Of a DNA stretch of 64,000 bases, positions 1 through 11,911 are shown piece after piece. Below the pieces are notes generated by a model. The model did no database searches. It was not told the DNA's origin and saw only the letters and a program-made list of their open reading frames with translations. The stretch spans positions 11,351,001 through 11,415,000 of the forward strand of contig OX387204.1 in NCBI GenBank assembly GCA_947561715.1. The letters run 5' to 3'. Position 1 is the stretch's first letter. Each line of letters starts with the position of its first letter. The stretch is from Ascidia mentula (lineage: Eukaryota; Chordata; Ascidiacea; Phlebobranchia; Ascidiidae). A program made the position numbers and the translations under genes.

Positions 1-961
1 TGTAAGTATTTTGAATGAAGAGTCAAACTTCTACAGGGAATTCCCCTGTATATTCACACTGCATGATTAGTACGAGAGTCTGTGTCGAGTTTTGCTAGGT
101 GATTTGCGTATAGTTTAATTACGTTGTGAAATTTGAGCATGATGTGTCAATCAGGCAAACATCAATGAAAGGTTTTGGTTTTCCCTATGATTTTTTTCAA
201 AAAATTGACGAATACGTTTATTTACCTATTTCGCAATCAGAATGCGATTAATAGTAGGCCTAATTTCTTGTGTTTTCCTGCGTCGCCATTCATCGGTTAC
301 GAGTTGGCCTACTTTGTGCCGTATATGTAGTCGATGCACTGTGAAAAGTGCTGGGGCTAGGATAAATGGAACTGATTTATAGTCTTACAAACCTGAATAT
401 GTCTATATGTTATGCTACTTGCTTCCTATTGATGATGGATTGTTAAATATTTTTGCCACTTAGGTTACAACCGTATTTGCACAAGAAGTGATAAAATTCT
501 CCCGATTTGGATCACGCCCACTGCACGTGTTTTGGCAGCAGATTTAGCGGTGCTTTTATACAAAAAAAATGTTTCTTTGTATGAAAATATCCTTACATCG
601 CTAAAGTTACATTTGGTTGCAATGTGACAAGCAATAATATGACCACGAAATTGTTAGATTGTTTTAAGATAGGCTATTTTGCTAAATTGTCATGATATCA
701 GACAACGTTATGCCACGACAAACTTCGCATTCATCCGACTGCTGGATATTTCCTGGTTAATATTCAACAAGTCGTTCAGAGTTTGTTTGCAATAAGCTGT
801 GGTACTTGTTCGCAAATCGTAGGCCTAGTTATATATGCTACATGTTAAGTAGTTTTACGAAATTGTCAATTAAGTGGTGGTCTAGCAGAATTTAATGTTT
901 CTAATACTCAGGCCTACCTTTTAATCTTTTTGCAGATAAGCTGTGCAAATATCGGCAAAGA
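1..961. other. Upstream intergenic region
   Basis: No coding exon, RNA gene or clear repeat was recognised here. It is AT-rich and lies upstream of the acyltransferase gene, so it probably contains that gene's promoter, but no specific element can be pointed to. Confidence 0.4.
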
Positions 962-2622
962 ATGGTTACTTTTGCACCGTTTAGAATTCCTTTGGCGAGG
1001 AGGTTGCAAACACTTGCTGTTGCACATTTTCTATTTTGCTTTTTGCTGCTTGGTAAGTGATTTGTAGATTCCATAAATTTTGACATTTCACCTGCAACTT
1101 TGTTCAGGCCAACTGTGCACATTTGTTTGTTTGTACATCCTGTTGTTTACAAGTTATTGGATTTATCTTGTGCCCTTATACTTCATATTCTATATTTACG
1201 ACTGGAATTCCCAAGAAGATGGGGGAACTAAAAGAAGCAACTGGCTCAGGAGCTGGCGTGTTTGGGCTTATCAAAGCGATTATTTTCCTGCAAGGGTAAG
1301 TGGTTATCGATAAAATGCAATTTGCTACAACGCTTGTTTAGTCGCAATGCTTATCATTAGCCTACAAATAGTATGCCTCGATGACGTGGTTCCTTTGTTT
1401 ATTTTATTGTTTTTAATTATCAGTTGCACAAAACTGTGGAATTGGATCCAAATCTTAACTATTTATTTGGAGTGCATCCCCATGGAGTTTTAGCAGTTAG
1501 TCCTTTCATACACTTTACATGTAACGGATCTGGTTTCGATAGCGTATTTCCAGGGTTCAGAGCTTATTTGGCGATGCTTCCTTTTTGGTTTCGCATTCCG
1601 TTTTATCGCGAATACATTATGAGTGGAGGTAAAAGTATACCTAAAAGCGTTTTGATGTGGACGCACACATGTAATACGTTTTATTTAAAGGACTTATTTC
1701 TTCAAGCAAGAAGAGTATAGAGACTCTCATAAACAAACCAGGTGGAGGAAATATCTGCTGTGTTATTCCAGGCAAATTTGCAATATTTTTGAAAATATGA
1801 CTTATTGAATTGTTTTTCGTCTACAGGTGGGGCCCCGGAAGCATTGCTTGCTCGCCCGGGTGATATAAAAATAATTCTTAAACCAAGAATTGGATTTTTG
1901 AAGGTTGCCCTTAAAAACGGGTAAATAATTCATAACTTCCTGAATCGTTATATATAGGCTTATCAGCATAACTCGTCTTGGTTTGCATATAACGGAATCC
2001 CGCTTGTTTAGAGTGCCGCTTGTGCCGGTACTCTCCTTTGGGGACCACAGCATTTGGGAACAGGCTGAGTACACGCCAGGAACATTGTCTCACAAGTTTC
2101 AAAATTTTTTGCTAAAGTACATGACATTCTGCCTCCCATCGTTTCATGCAAGAGGATTTTTTCAATACAACTACGGCATACTACCTTATCGAAAAAGCCT
2201 TCATACAGTTGGTTAGTTGCAAGTAAATGAATTATATTAAACCCAAGCGTAAGAAACATCAAAAGTACTCAATTGTCAATTTGGCAAAATAACATAGGCC
2301 TATGAGTACATAGGCCCTACATATGCGTTTTTTACACTAAGTTATATTTCACATTAAAACAGAATAGCAAAGGCAAGGCATATATTTAGTGTCAAAAGCA
2401 ACTTGGCTTACATACTTAGACAAAGACAACATGCTGTTCTTTCGTCTTTTAGTTTTTAACATTTTTACAGTGGGAGAACCAATCTTTGTGGAAAAGAACT
2501 CAAACCCAACCAGTGAAGAATTATTTGATCTTCAGAGTTTGTATATCGAGAAGCTTAACAGTTTGTTCGACCAAAACAAAAGCAAATATGGGGATGAAAA
2601 TTGCAAACTTGTTATAACATGA
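962..2622 (+). CDS. MOGAT2: 2-acylglycerol O-acyltransferase 2-like (DGAT2 family)
   Basis: Seven exons join in frame: 962-1052, 1108-1295, 1424-1628, 1691-1771, 1827-1920, 2012-2211, 2471-2622, giving 336 residues, the usual MOGAT length (vertebrate MOGAT2 is about 334). The family makes diacylglycerol from monoacylglycerol and acyl-CoA at the endoplasmic reticulum. The start MVTFAP...RRLQTLAV closely resembles vertebrate MOGAT2 N-termini, which decided the start. Residues about 20-65 are hydrophobic membrane segments. HPHG at about residues 111-114 is the family's catalytic motif. Further family blocks are PGGAPEALLARPG, VPLVPVLSFG, a segment ending LPYRKSLHTVVGEPI, and the C-terminal EELFDLQSLYIEKL. 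Exon 4 ends at a GC rather than GT donor. It could serve as a broader MOGAT/DGAT2 enzyme; the paralogue assignment is inferred from the N-terminus. Confidence 0.93.
1772..1826 (+). other. GC-AG intron in the acyltransferase gene
   Basis: The exon ending at 1771 (…CCAG) is followed by GCAAAT, and the next exon begins after CTACAG at 1826. Splicing here joins ATT-CCA-G to GT-GGG-GCC and restores the conserved PGGAPEAL block. No GT donor at this site keeps the frame. The intron is 55 nt. Confidence 0.8.
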
Positions 2623-2740
2623 AGTGGAGCAACCACGGACAGCTGAATTAAATTGCAAGGCTGTCGTTGAGCATATTCAAACTGATCAATTCCGATCATG
2701 ATTCGCAAAATCATCCACATTGTGTTTTTAAGTAACATTT

Positions 2741-2746
2741 AATAAA
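2741..2746 (+). terminator. Poly(A) signal AATAAA of the acyltransferase gene
   Basis: AATAAA lies about 120 nt after the stop codon and is followed by an A-rich run. Confidence 0.6.
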
Positions 2747-2749
2747 CTA

Positions 2750-3514
2750 AAAAAAAACAATTTAAACAATGTGGTAATTTTCTTTGGTGTTTCTTACATT
2801 ATCAACGTGTTCAGTTGTCTCGAATAAATTTGTGATTTATTACATGACAAATAAAACCAATAGCTGATTTTGATTTAAGTCGTTGTGTTGTAATAAAAAT
2901 GTAGAAAAAATACTCTCCATAGCATTTTGCAAAACTAATTTAGTTCTGGGTGGTTTAAATGACCACAATGTAACGGTACAAGAAAATATTACTAATCAAT
3001 TGGAAAAGTTTGCTAAAGATATAATTCTTGCAAATGTGAGGTTGTAAATTTTCAGTGCGTTTGATTGAAAGTCAATTTCGTCGCGCATGCATAAATTAAG
3101 AAAACTTATGGCTATAAAATATACTTAAAAAACGTCAGGCCATCTGTTATACATAGTGAGCTAGGTAGTACAATTATGGCTGCGATCAATAAAAACGTAG
3201 TCAAATTAAACGTTATAATCGAACATATTAAAATTTACTCATTAAATAATCGCAAACATATAGCCAACTTTTAATTAGTTGTTGTCAGACATTTTTGAAG
3301 TGTGTGACGGGTAGTCAGATTTACACAAACAAGTGATAGTTTATGTGAACAACATGTTTTCAAGCTTTTTTATCGAATTTATGGGGAAAGATGAAATGAC
3401 GTATAAAAGCATACTTGATATTAAATCAACTAAAAATTGTCGATATGGCTCAAAAATGAAGAATTTGGCATCAATGACAGGCAAATAAATAACATTTACA
3501 AAATAAACAGATCG
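2750..3514. other. Intergenic region between convergent genes
   Basis: AT-rich sequence between the 3' ends of the acyltransferase (+) and the protease (-). No exon or recognisable repeat was seen. Confidence 0.4.
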
Positions 3515-6500
3515 TCAACCCCCAGGTCTGCCATGCATCATCGAGCCTATTGTTGAGTAAATCCATTCTTGGTAGTGATACACATTGACATAAACACTAG
3601 GTGCTGCTCGTCCGCATGGCGAAAAACCAAAGGATGTTATCCCAGCCAAAAACCAGGGACAATCATCGGTACCACGTTTGCATGCCAATGACCCACCAGA
3701 ATCACCCTAAAATGTAAAGAAAATGTTCATGTTCACAATACATATGACCATTTTTAAATCAAACCAACCTTGCAAGTGTCAGGGGTATTGGGTTGACCTG
3801 AGCCTGCGCAAATATTTTGCTCAGAAACCAAATAGGAAGGGTAAAAGTTCAAACACGCTAATACTGTTATTAAGGGCACTTTTGCTGCCTGAAAAACCTT
3901 TGCCGCACGTGACGAAGCGTCTGTGAAAGGTATTGGAAATATAGTTGACGAGAATGTATCTTTTTGTATCGTTTAAAACCTCTGTAAACAAATTGAAAAA
4001 TGTTGGGGTAACAAATTAAAACTTACTTGTCTTTCCAAAACCCATAATGAAACATTGGTCATTCGTTTGTGCGTGTTTATTTCCCGGCAAACATAAAGTT
4101 TTGACGGAGTCTGATATTCGGGCGCGACGATTCAGTTTAATAATAGCGATATCATTGGTTGCATGTCCCCTGTTTGTTTCTCTAAAATATCAGTAAGTTT
4201 AGAATTAATATTTCTTATTTATTTAAAAAAAATTATAGCAAAACGTCACACATACGTGAAATTGGGATGTTTGGTATATGAAATCATGCTTCTTGTTTGA
4301 GTGGTATTGCCCGGTTTTGCTGTGTTGGTTAATCCGAGGAATACGTAGTTGTTTCGAAGGTTTTTCACAGACCCTTGAAAGTTTCTGAAAGAGAATTTAT
4401 ATCTGAATGAATAAACATTATTTCACATTCGAAAAAATAGTTTCGAATTTGACCAAGTTTGATGGGAAGTTTACTCACGGTATACAATGTCCCGCAGTCA
4501 AGATATATTCTTCCGCAATTAGTGTTCCTCCACAAATTTGGTTCCCTAAGTATAGCAAGGCGTTCCACGGGAAATCAGAAGCTTGAGCAGACTGTCCACA
4601 AAATACACGTCGAGTACCCTATGAAATATAAGCTCGTTATTCGCAAGTTGAGGGCTGACAAGAAATGTAACTCACAGTTTGACACCTTGGCACTTCTTCT
4701 GTAGAACAGCCGCACTTAATCGAAGACCGCAACGGATGTGGGCGAAATGCGAAGTTGTTTGAGCCACCTATAGAAAAATATAAAATAAACAGAAAGGCCG
4801 AAATAAACAGAAATGAATTCAACGGCAAAAAAAAACTTTCTTACAAAACGTGTAGAGATGTAATTATTTGACAACCCTTTGTAACAATACCTGATGGAGA
4901 ACTTAGAGATGAATAAAAGTTTGATGATTTGGATTGATTGTTGGTTGTTGCGGGTTTTGTGTTGCTTGATTGCTAAAATTGAATGTTATTATTTATTAAC
5001 ATAAAAACTGAAAATAGTGAGGTATACGCATGTATGTCACCGGTATAATATGTTGCATTGACAATCACCAAGAAATGGAAAACTTTTAACACTCCTTATA
5101 TGAGAAAGAATTTTATATTGTGTTTCGATCCTTTTGTTTACACTTGTAGTTGACAATAAATGTAACTAAATCAATGCCAGCTTAGGCCGGGTCCACACTC
5201 ACGCTTTGCGCCGGCGGATTCTTTGTTTGTTTCAATGATCCGAGCGTACCCCCACACGCCGGCATATAATGAAACAAACAAAAAATCCGCCGGCGCAAAG
5301 CGTGAGTGTGAGATTAAAAAAATAACAAGAAAATTATCTTCGGAATGTTTCATCTTACACCCTACAGGGATACGATATATATATGTATACCCACCTTTGC
5401 TGCTTGGTTTGCAGGGTTTGCAGATCTTTTAAAGCACCAAGGTACATCCATCTAAACACAGTAAAACTGTTATTAAACCATTAAAATATGTTTATTCATT
5501 TGAAAAACAAATCATGCAATTCGAGGTGAAGTATGTTCATAATATTTTAATGACAACATGTAAGATAACAAATTATTGGAAAGCAACGAAACTCATTAGT
5601 AACAAGTTGTTAACATGAAATTGAGATATAAAAAATGCTGTGACGAATGACCAAACAACATATATGTAAATAATTTATCTTGTAGAAACATTTAAGCTCA
5701 AACCAATTTTTTTGACATAATTGATAATAAATTCAAGCGTCTTTGATACAAAAGTCTTTTAGTTTTTTTACCTGTGTCGAATCCCAGCAACAGGAATTGG
5801 AGAGGCAAGAATCTCTGTAAATGAAACCGCAATCAACTCGATTTTCAGGCGCAACGCCGCAGATTTCTAATCGTTTTACTTCTGTGGTTGCTATAAAAGA
5901 AGTAAAATCAGCCCAAATATTTTGATTGAGTAATTTTAGTGAGTTTTACCATTAAAGACGTCTCCTCTCTTATTCTCTTTGTCCTCACTTCCAACTTCAG
6001 GCGATGTGTTTAGTTGGTACTGAATGCTTGAATTTGGCTTGGTGCCGGAGATAATTTTAACAGCTTAAAAAATAAATTCACACCTAAGTTACATGAAGTG
6101 AAGGACACTACATTAGCATTTTGAAGGGGACCGAGTCACAGGTATTCCGACGCAAATTATGTGTAATATTTTGAAAATCTTTATCCTAAAACTTACATTT
6201 GCACTGAACCCTAGCACCAGTAGTGGTAGTTTTTTTTTTTGTCAAGTTGTTTGGGGAGTAGTACCACACCATATGGGAATTGGCATCAGGAAGACACCAC
6301 TGAATCATCGAGCCAATGTGGAAAAAACCACTGTTGCACTTAAGAGTACATCGTGACAGAAGCTGATTGCCTTTGCTACACTGGAGTCTTCCGTTAAGAA
6401 CGGGTGCCAATCGGTTGCATGCTTGAATTTTAGCAGCTGCAAAAAATCACCATAAATGTATGTTTTTTTTAGTCATGACAAAAAGCAGTCTTTGTTGAAT

Positions 6501-7700
6501 AAAAATTCCTGCCCGCAAATCTATTTTCTTGAACTACTTTAACGACCAAATGCTTCCAGACAAATTAGTGTTAACCCGAAGCAGTTAAATATGTTTCTAA
6601 CCTTTGCAAGAAAACGGTCCCCTTGGTTGCCATTTCCTAGTTACCGGATTGCACAACTTTTCGTCGGCGCCAACCGCTTTATATTTTGCATGACACGCTA
6701 ACTTGCAAGTAGAGCCAGAAAACGAGCCATCAGTACAAATGATATTGCCGTTGGGGACTTCTGATATGTCATCTGGACAAGAATCTAAAACAAAATTTAG
6801 CAATTGAAAATATTAAGCACCACCAAACAGGATGTAGTTTATGTAATTATACCTTTGCACTTTAGATTTTGCCAATCGTGACATCCAAGGTTTACGGCTT
6901 TTGGTTCGAGAATTTGTGTTCCTTCAAACATATTAAACCTTGCATACGGAATGCCGTTGCGACACTTCAATGCACAAACTGACAAAAATCCATCTCTTTT
7001 AAGAATGCGCATGCTTTGATTCTAAAACAAGCAGTTATAAATCTGTAGCTAAACAATACATTGCAAAACAATTTACCCAAACTTGGCGCCCTTCCAAGCT
7101 TGATATACCATGGTTTTGGAGCAAAAGATTTAAAGCAACATCATTCACGTGATGTTCATTCCACATACAGTACAAATAAATGTAACCATTCGGTAGGGAA
7201 ATGTGCCAAGCGGTCATAACTTTGCAATTTAACATGAAAAGAGAACCTGTTAAAATTTAAAAAGGAATATTTCTCATTTCAAAGTTTGACATATTTTAGC
7301 CTAATACGAAATGTGTTTTTTCAAACATTTAGGAGTAGCAACTTTCAGATGTATTTGTTATCTGCAACGTCCATATTATAAGTACCTAATTGATTAGAAG
7401 TAGATAAGGAACGCCAGTTGCATTTACATCAAACACCACATCAATTAAAGTGCTGAACAAGTAGCTTATTAAATTAAGTTAGGTATCACTGTGTAGAGTA
7501 TGTTTTGAAGTATCACTTTTACGTATAAACTTACCATTTTGTGAAATGCTTGTGGATCTGATTGTGGGGTGGGCCAAATTTGAGTTAAATTCCCTTGAAG
7601 GAATTTGTAATGCACTGCTTAAATCGATCAGCAAGCAAAATGTAGTCACTAAATATGCCAACATACTTATTGATACTTCCCACTGCTTATCGATAATCAT
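3515..7700 (-). CDS. Secreted mosaic serine protease: sushi, trefoil and trypsin domains
   Basis: Fifteen exons close in phase to 707 residues (high to low): 7535-7700, 7077-7246, 6853-7021, 6602-6784, 6197-6436, 5950-6063, 5772-5890, 5395-5451, 4891-4972, 4676-4767, 4479-4618, 4256-4384, 4027-4181, 3769-3884, 3515-3706. A hydrophobic signal peptide (core MLAYLVTTFCLLIDL) is followed by a Cys-containing region, two sushi/CCP-like modules (about residues 170-309), a linker, a P-type trefoil module (about 351-397, CGVAPENRVDCG…CCWD…VPWCF), a Ser/Asn/Gln-rich linker and a trypsin domain. The triad is intact: His in TAGHC, Asp in NDIAIIKL, Ser in GDSGG. Asp six residues before the Ser predicts trypsin-like specificity. 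The activation site is RR|VFCG instead of the usual IVGG. Role unknown; a complement-, coagulation- or egg-coat-type extracellular protease is possible. Confidence 0.88.
5194..5310. mobile_element. Palindromic MITE-like element in a protease intron
   Basis: Two arms of about 40 nt, beginning CACACTCACGCTTTGCGCC and ending with its reverse complement, flank a centre of about 30 nt. The arms match almost perfectly for 27 nt and then through a TTTGTTTGTTTCA stretch. It lies wholly inside the intron 4973-5394. It is GC-richer than its surroundings. No transposase is present, and target-site duplication is not evident. Confidence 0.7.
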
Positions 7701-9864
7701 GTTGGTTTCGCAATATCATACCTTAAAATACAAATTCTGGTTTATGAATTTTTTCTGGCTTAGTTCAAATATACAATTCAACTACTAACTACAACTAAGT
7801 TGTTCAATTTGAACTTTATTTGACCACAAACACTTGATCAATTGTTCTTTGATTAACATTCACACAGCGACAGAAGCGTCATCTGACTGCGTTTAGCTCC
7901 AACCTGCTCAATTATATATGTATATATATGCGCGTGTGAATGAGCGGAACTTCGAGCAAGACTGTGTTATATTGCTGCAGGCAATTGAGTAATCATGGGA
8001 AAAAATTGGCCCAGTGAAACTGCGCTTTGTAAATCTAAAGGCAGTTATCATATGATGACAACCTATTCGTACAGTTATAATGTGTCCTTCTCAAGAAATG
8101 TACCAAAAAGGTAACATTGTAATGTAAATACAAAAGAAGATAAAACTACCAAAAAGGTAAAACTTTTTTAACAGGGGTTTAGGAAACAAATTTCCGTTTG
8201 ACGTTTTCAGCATGTCAGGAGAAAACGTTTTGGGGGAATTTATAGCAGTTACGTAAATTATCATTCATTTTTTTGTTACGTTGTGCCCGAGAAATATATT
8301 TTCAGCATCACCTTTAGAATTCCCTAAGGCCAATCATTTACATCAAACGATTTCACCATTTAGCAATGGAATTATTTTCGTCACGAAATCAAGCTATTTC
8401 AGCAACACCTCGTTTGCGTGACACAAATGGAAAGTCAATTTCAAAACATTATAAAACCTTTAAAGCGAAACATGTTTTCAAAAAAATAAAAGCATTTTGA
8501 CACAAGCTTTTATAATATTTTGAAATTTATTATTTAACTTACATATGGGTTTAAACAAAACCGTACGTCATTTTGCCACGTTAACGATTCTTTAATGGAC
8601 GCATTCTCACGCATTATAGGGTTATATTTTCGTGTATTGACATAATCATGCGAAAAAGCTGCAATTTGTTGATTAATGTTTGCTTTTATAGGTAATTTCA
8701 GCCATAATTAAAACAAATCTCAAAATATTGCCAAAATTTGCAACGTAAGCATGAGCTTATTCGAGCAGGGGCATATCACGATCACTATGCAGTAGAATTA
8801 TCTTCCAGGAAATCCCAACTTCACATTATTTTTCGCAAAAATGTATTAGCAGTTCTAAGGAGTCAAAGAGAGCTAATTAAATTTCAATTACTTATGGGAG
8901 CAAGTCCGCATTATAAGACATTAATCATAAGCTTGCAGAAGCACTTCAGTAGTTGGCAGTTTAATTAGCTTATGTATGGCCGACATGTCGTCAAAGGTGC
9001 GCAAATCCACGTAATAACTTGTTGCGACACGACACGCAGAAATTCTAGAATTGACAATTAGTAAAGGTAATGAATGGCTTCTCAAACTTATAGTTGGCTG
9101 TTTTCCGGCTTGTCGCTTAAGCACGCGTGATGCGGCACACTTCAAACGACTTTCTTCCGTTTCACACCATGTTAGTGAAATTACGAACATACCACAAAAA
9201 TCTTGTTACAACAACTATCAAACGCCTGGCAACCGACAGCACCTGTCTTCTAGTAAAGACACGAGCGATAAAATTTAGCTTTTAGATTTTCACAACTTTT
9301 ATTGTCTGGTACCTGATGTGGACACAACATACAGTTGCTTTGATTTAAACACCTGCACTACTGACATTATGCGGAAGTTGGCACACAATTATTACTATGG
9401 ACAGTCCTTAAAGGGAGGCCTCAGGCGTTTTATAAACAGCGGGCTTAAGTAAGATTTGCGACAAAACTATAACTATAAAACACTTGAAGTATGTTCGGTT
9501 AGAAGAGCAAATGTGTAGGGGTAAGGGGGGCAACTAATATAAGCGCTAAGCAACAACGATACACAAGCCCTATCCAGACACAACGCACAAAAAAAGAAAT
9601 TAAAACCACAATAGCGAGACAGTTCATAAGCCTTTGTCTTCACTTACAATGAGCGGTGCGTTATGTTCCAATTTCGCTTTTCCAAATCAATAATTGCATA
9701 ATTCGCAACTGTTACACCGGGGTGGACGATAAAGCAGCGATATTTCTTCACATGCAGCGATAGCCTATTTATTATTTGGAATGTCACCGACACCATTACC
9801 TAACATTCTAATTAAAAACACAAATTGGCAATATTACACACCAAGGAAATTAAAGATAGAGCAT
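7701..9864. other. Intergenic region between protease 5' end and adenosine deaminase 3' end
   Basis: No convincing exon was found. It should hold the promoter of the minus-strand protease. A short TA-rich run lies at about 7914-7930. TTTATT at 9768-9773 (AATAAA on the minus strand) about 95 nt past the deaminase stop is a plausible poly(A) signal for that gene. Confidence 0.4.
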
Positions 9865-11911
9865 TTAAAGTAAGTTGAAGCTTTCGTAAGCCCTTTCAAA
9901 TTTTTCTATCATCCTAATCTTTACAGGTTCTTCCGCAAAGGAAGATTTCAAAGCCAGGATATTCTGAAACACAAAATACATATTGTAAACAACCTGATAA
10001 CAAGTGTGGCCGCACTGTGGGTGACGATGTAAGCTCAATCCCCTTCAAGAGTTGGAAATGCTGATAAAATACCCTGGATATAGTAAATACCCATCCCGGT
10101 AATTAAGCATGTTTTAAAAGCAAATGAAGAATTTACCAGAGATTGAATATCTTTCAGTGAAAATCCAAAAGATTTCTTTGCAATTTCATACTCGTCAAAA
10201 ATTGTGGTCATCTGAACACCAGGATCATCAGTGCTTAATGAAAAGTTAACTTTGTCTCTCATGAACCTGAAATGTATTTATTGCTTGGTAAAGATTTGTT
10301 TCGCATTTACATACATACAGTATGCACACGAGATGCGATGCTAGAAAAAATAACAGAAAACACATTTGATTTTGGAAGTAAAATTCAATTGTCAAATCTG
10401 ATACACTCCATTACTTATTAGTTAGTTACCTTATCGCAGGATGTTTTGTTAAATCTGGACTAACAGATGCTGTGAGATAACTTGAACGAGGACATACTTC
10501 GAAGTGAACTTGCTTTGCCTTTGCCTCAGCATAAATAGAATCATTATCAACAACGTGATATCCATGGCCAATTCTTTGGGCATCCAATAAATTTATTGCC
10601 TAACCACAAAGTAAACTGAAAGGTTATTTTTGCATCTGCAATAAATTGTTCAGAAAAATTTATTTTTGCATCTGCTTATGCTAAACATTATTTAGTCTTG
10701 TTCAATAGTTTTGGTTTTGCAGTAAATTTTCAATAATCAATATGAGGATAGATTGTTAACCAAAACTGTCAATTTTTTCTAGTGATTTACCCTTTCAACT
10801 TCTTCGGCAGATCCATTTTCTCCGGCGTGACATGTTCTTTTTATTTTGTTGCGTTTGCAAAACTACATGACAATTTGAGGCGTTATTTTCTTTCACTAGC
10901 AGCCTAAAAACACAAGTTATAATATAACTTTTAGTACATGGAAGGCATCTTTGTGTCGTTGATCAAACAAATCTCCTGGCACTGTGTCTTCCCCCGCTAT
11001 GTCGATTGCTACCACACCCATCGATCGGAATTCAACACACAATTTTGCAGTTTCCATTGACCATTCTGAGGGAAAAAGTCTGTATTTAATCAACGTATAA
11101 GTTTATATACTGATAAAGAAAGGTATATTTAGAAACACGTTAAGTACCTGGGAATTGCGAAATGGTACACAGTATCAGACGTACTTCGATATCAAACTTT
11201 GCCGAAGCATCAGACGTTGCGGAACATACGGCATCCACCACATCACGAGGCGTGACGTCACCTCTAACAAAATAAAGTAAACTTTCACGTCAGCATGAAT
11301 TTATTACAAACTATTAAATACAATTTACCCATCTTTTGAAAAGAGCAACGGCTCTACAGCACTGTTGGCAAGCAAGTGCGGAGAAAAACGAAGTTCAAGG
11401 TAGGCGACTCCATTTTTTGACTTGTCCTCTATCGCCTCATATGTAATTCTTTTTATTGCATCCGTATCTCCACTTGAAAATAGTTCAAAGACGCTAATAT
11501 TAAACAAAATTTAAATGTGCAAGTTTACCAAAACACTGGAGAAAATATCGCAAACGGCTTGAGGTAATGGTATAGATCAGAACAGCGGTTCAACGAGCAT
11601 GACATTTTTAAAGTGTCTTCATCGTATGAAGGCAACCAAATACTCCGTTTTCTGAAAGAAAAGAAATTGCAATCAAAATACTTTCTCTGAATAACGAGCA
11701 CAAAGATTTTACAATCGGACGTAAAATATGTGAATTTACTGGGAACGTACCACCATACTTCTAAATTGGTCTATTTACGGTGCAGATCATGCCACAACAA
11801 GATAGTATTTATGAGTGTGGCCTACATCATGGTTCACGATAAACCTTACTTTGCCAAGTCAATAACGGTTGTCAGTCGAAAACTTCCATCCAAGTGGCAA
11901 TGAAGTTCTGC
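9865..11911 (-). CDS. ADA: Adenosine deaminase (5' exon not located)
   Basis: Nine exons close in phase (high to low): 11850-11911, 11529-11651, 11329-11493, 11148-11263, 10929-11065, 10791-10862, 10430-10599, 10137-10266, 9865-9963, encoding 357 residues. The enzyme hydrolyses adenosine and deoxyadenosine to inosine forms in purine salvage. All signature blocks are present: ELHCHLDGS (two zinc histidines), [31 protein letters not shown] (zinc His and catalytic Glu), RIGHGYH, and STDDPG (paired aspartates). Human ADA has 363 residues, so only about 10 N-terminal residues are missing; they should lie in a small exon above 11911 that I could not place. ADA rather than ADAL is favoured by HLDGS and overall length. 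Confidence 0.93.

Noticed and set aside
8921..9190. Minus-strand open frame of 89 residues beyond the adenosine deaminase 3' end
   Set aside because: It does not fit the deaminase, has no domain, and the true deaminase stop with its conserved C-terminus is at 9865.
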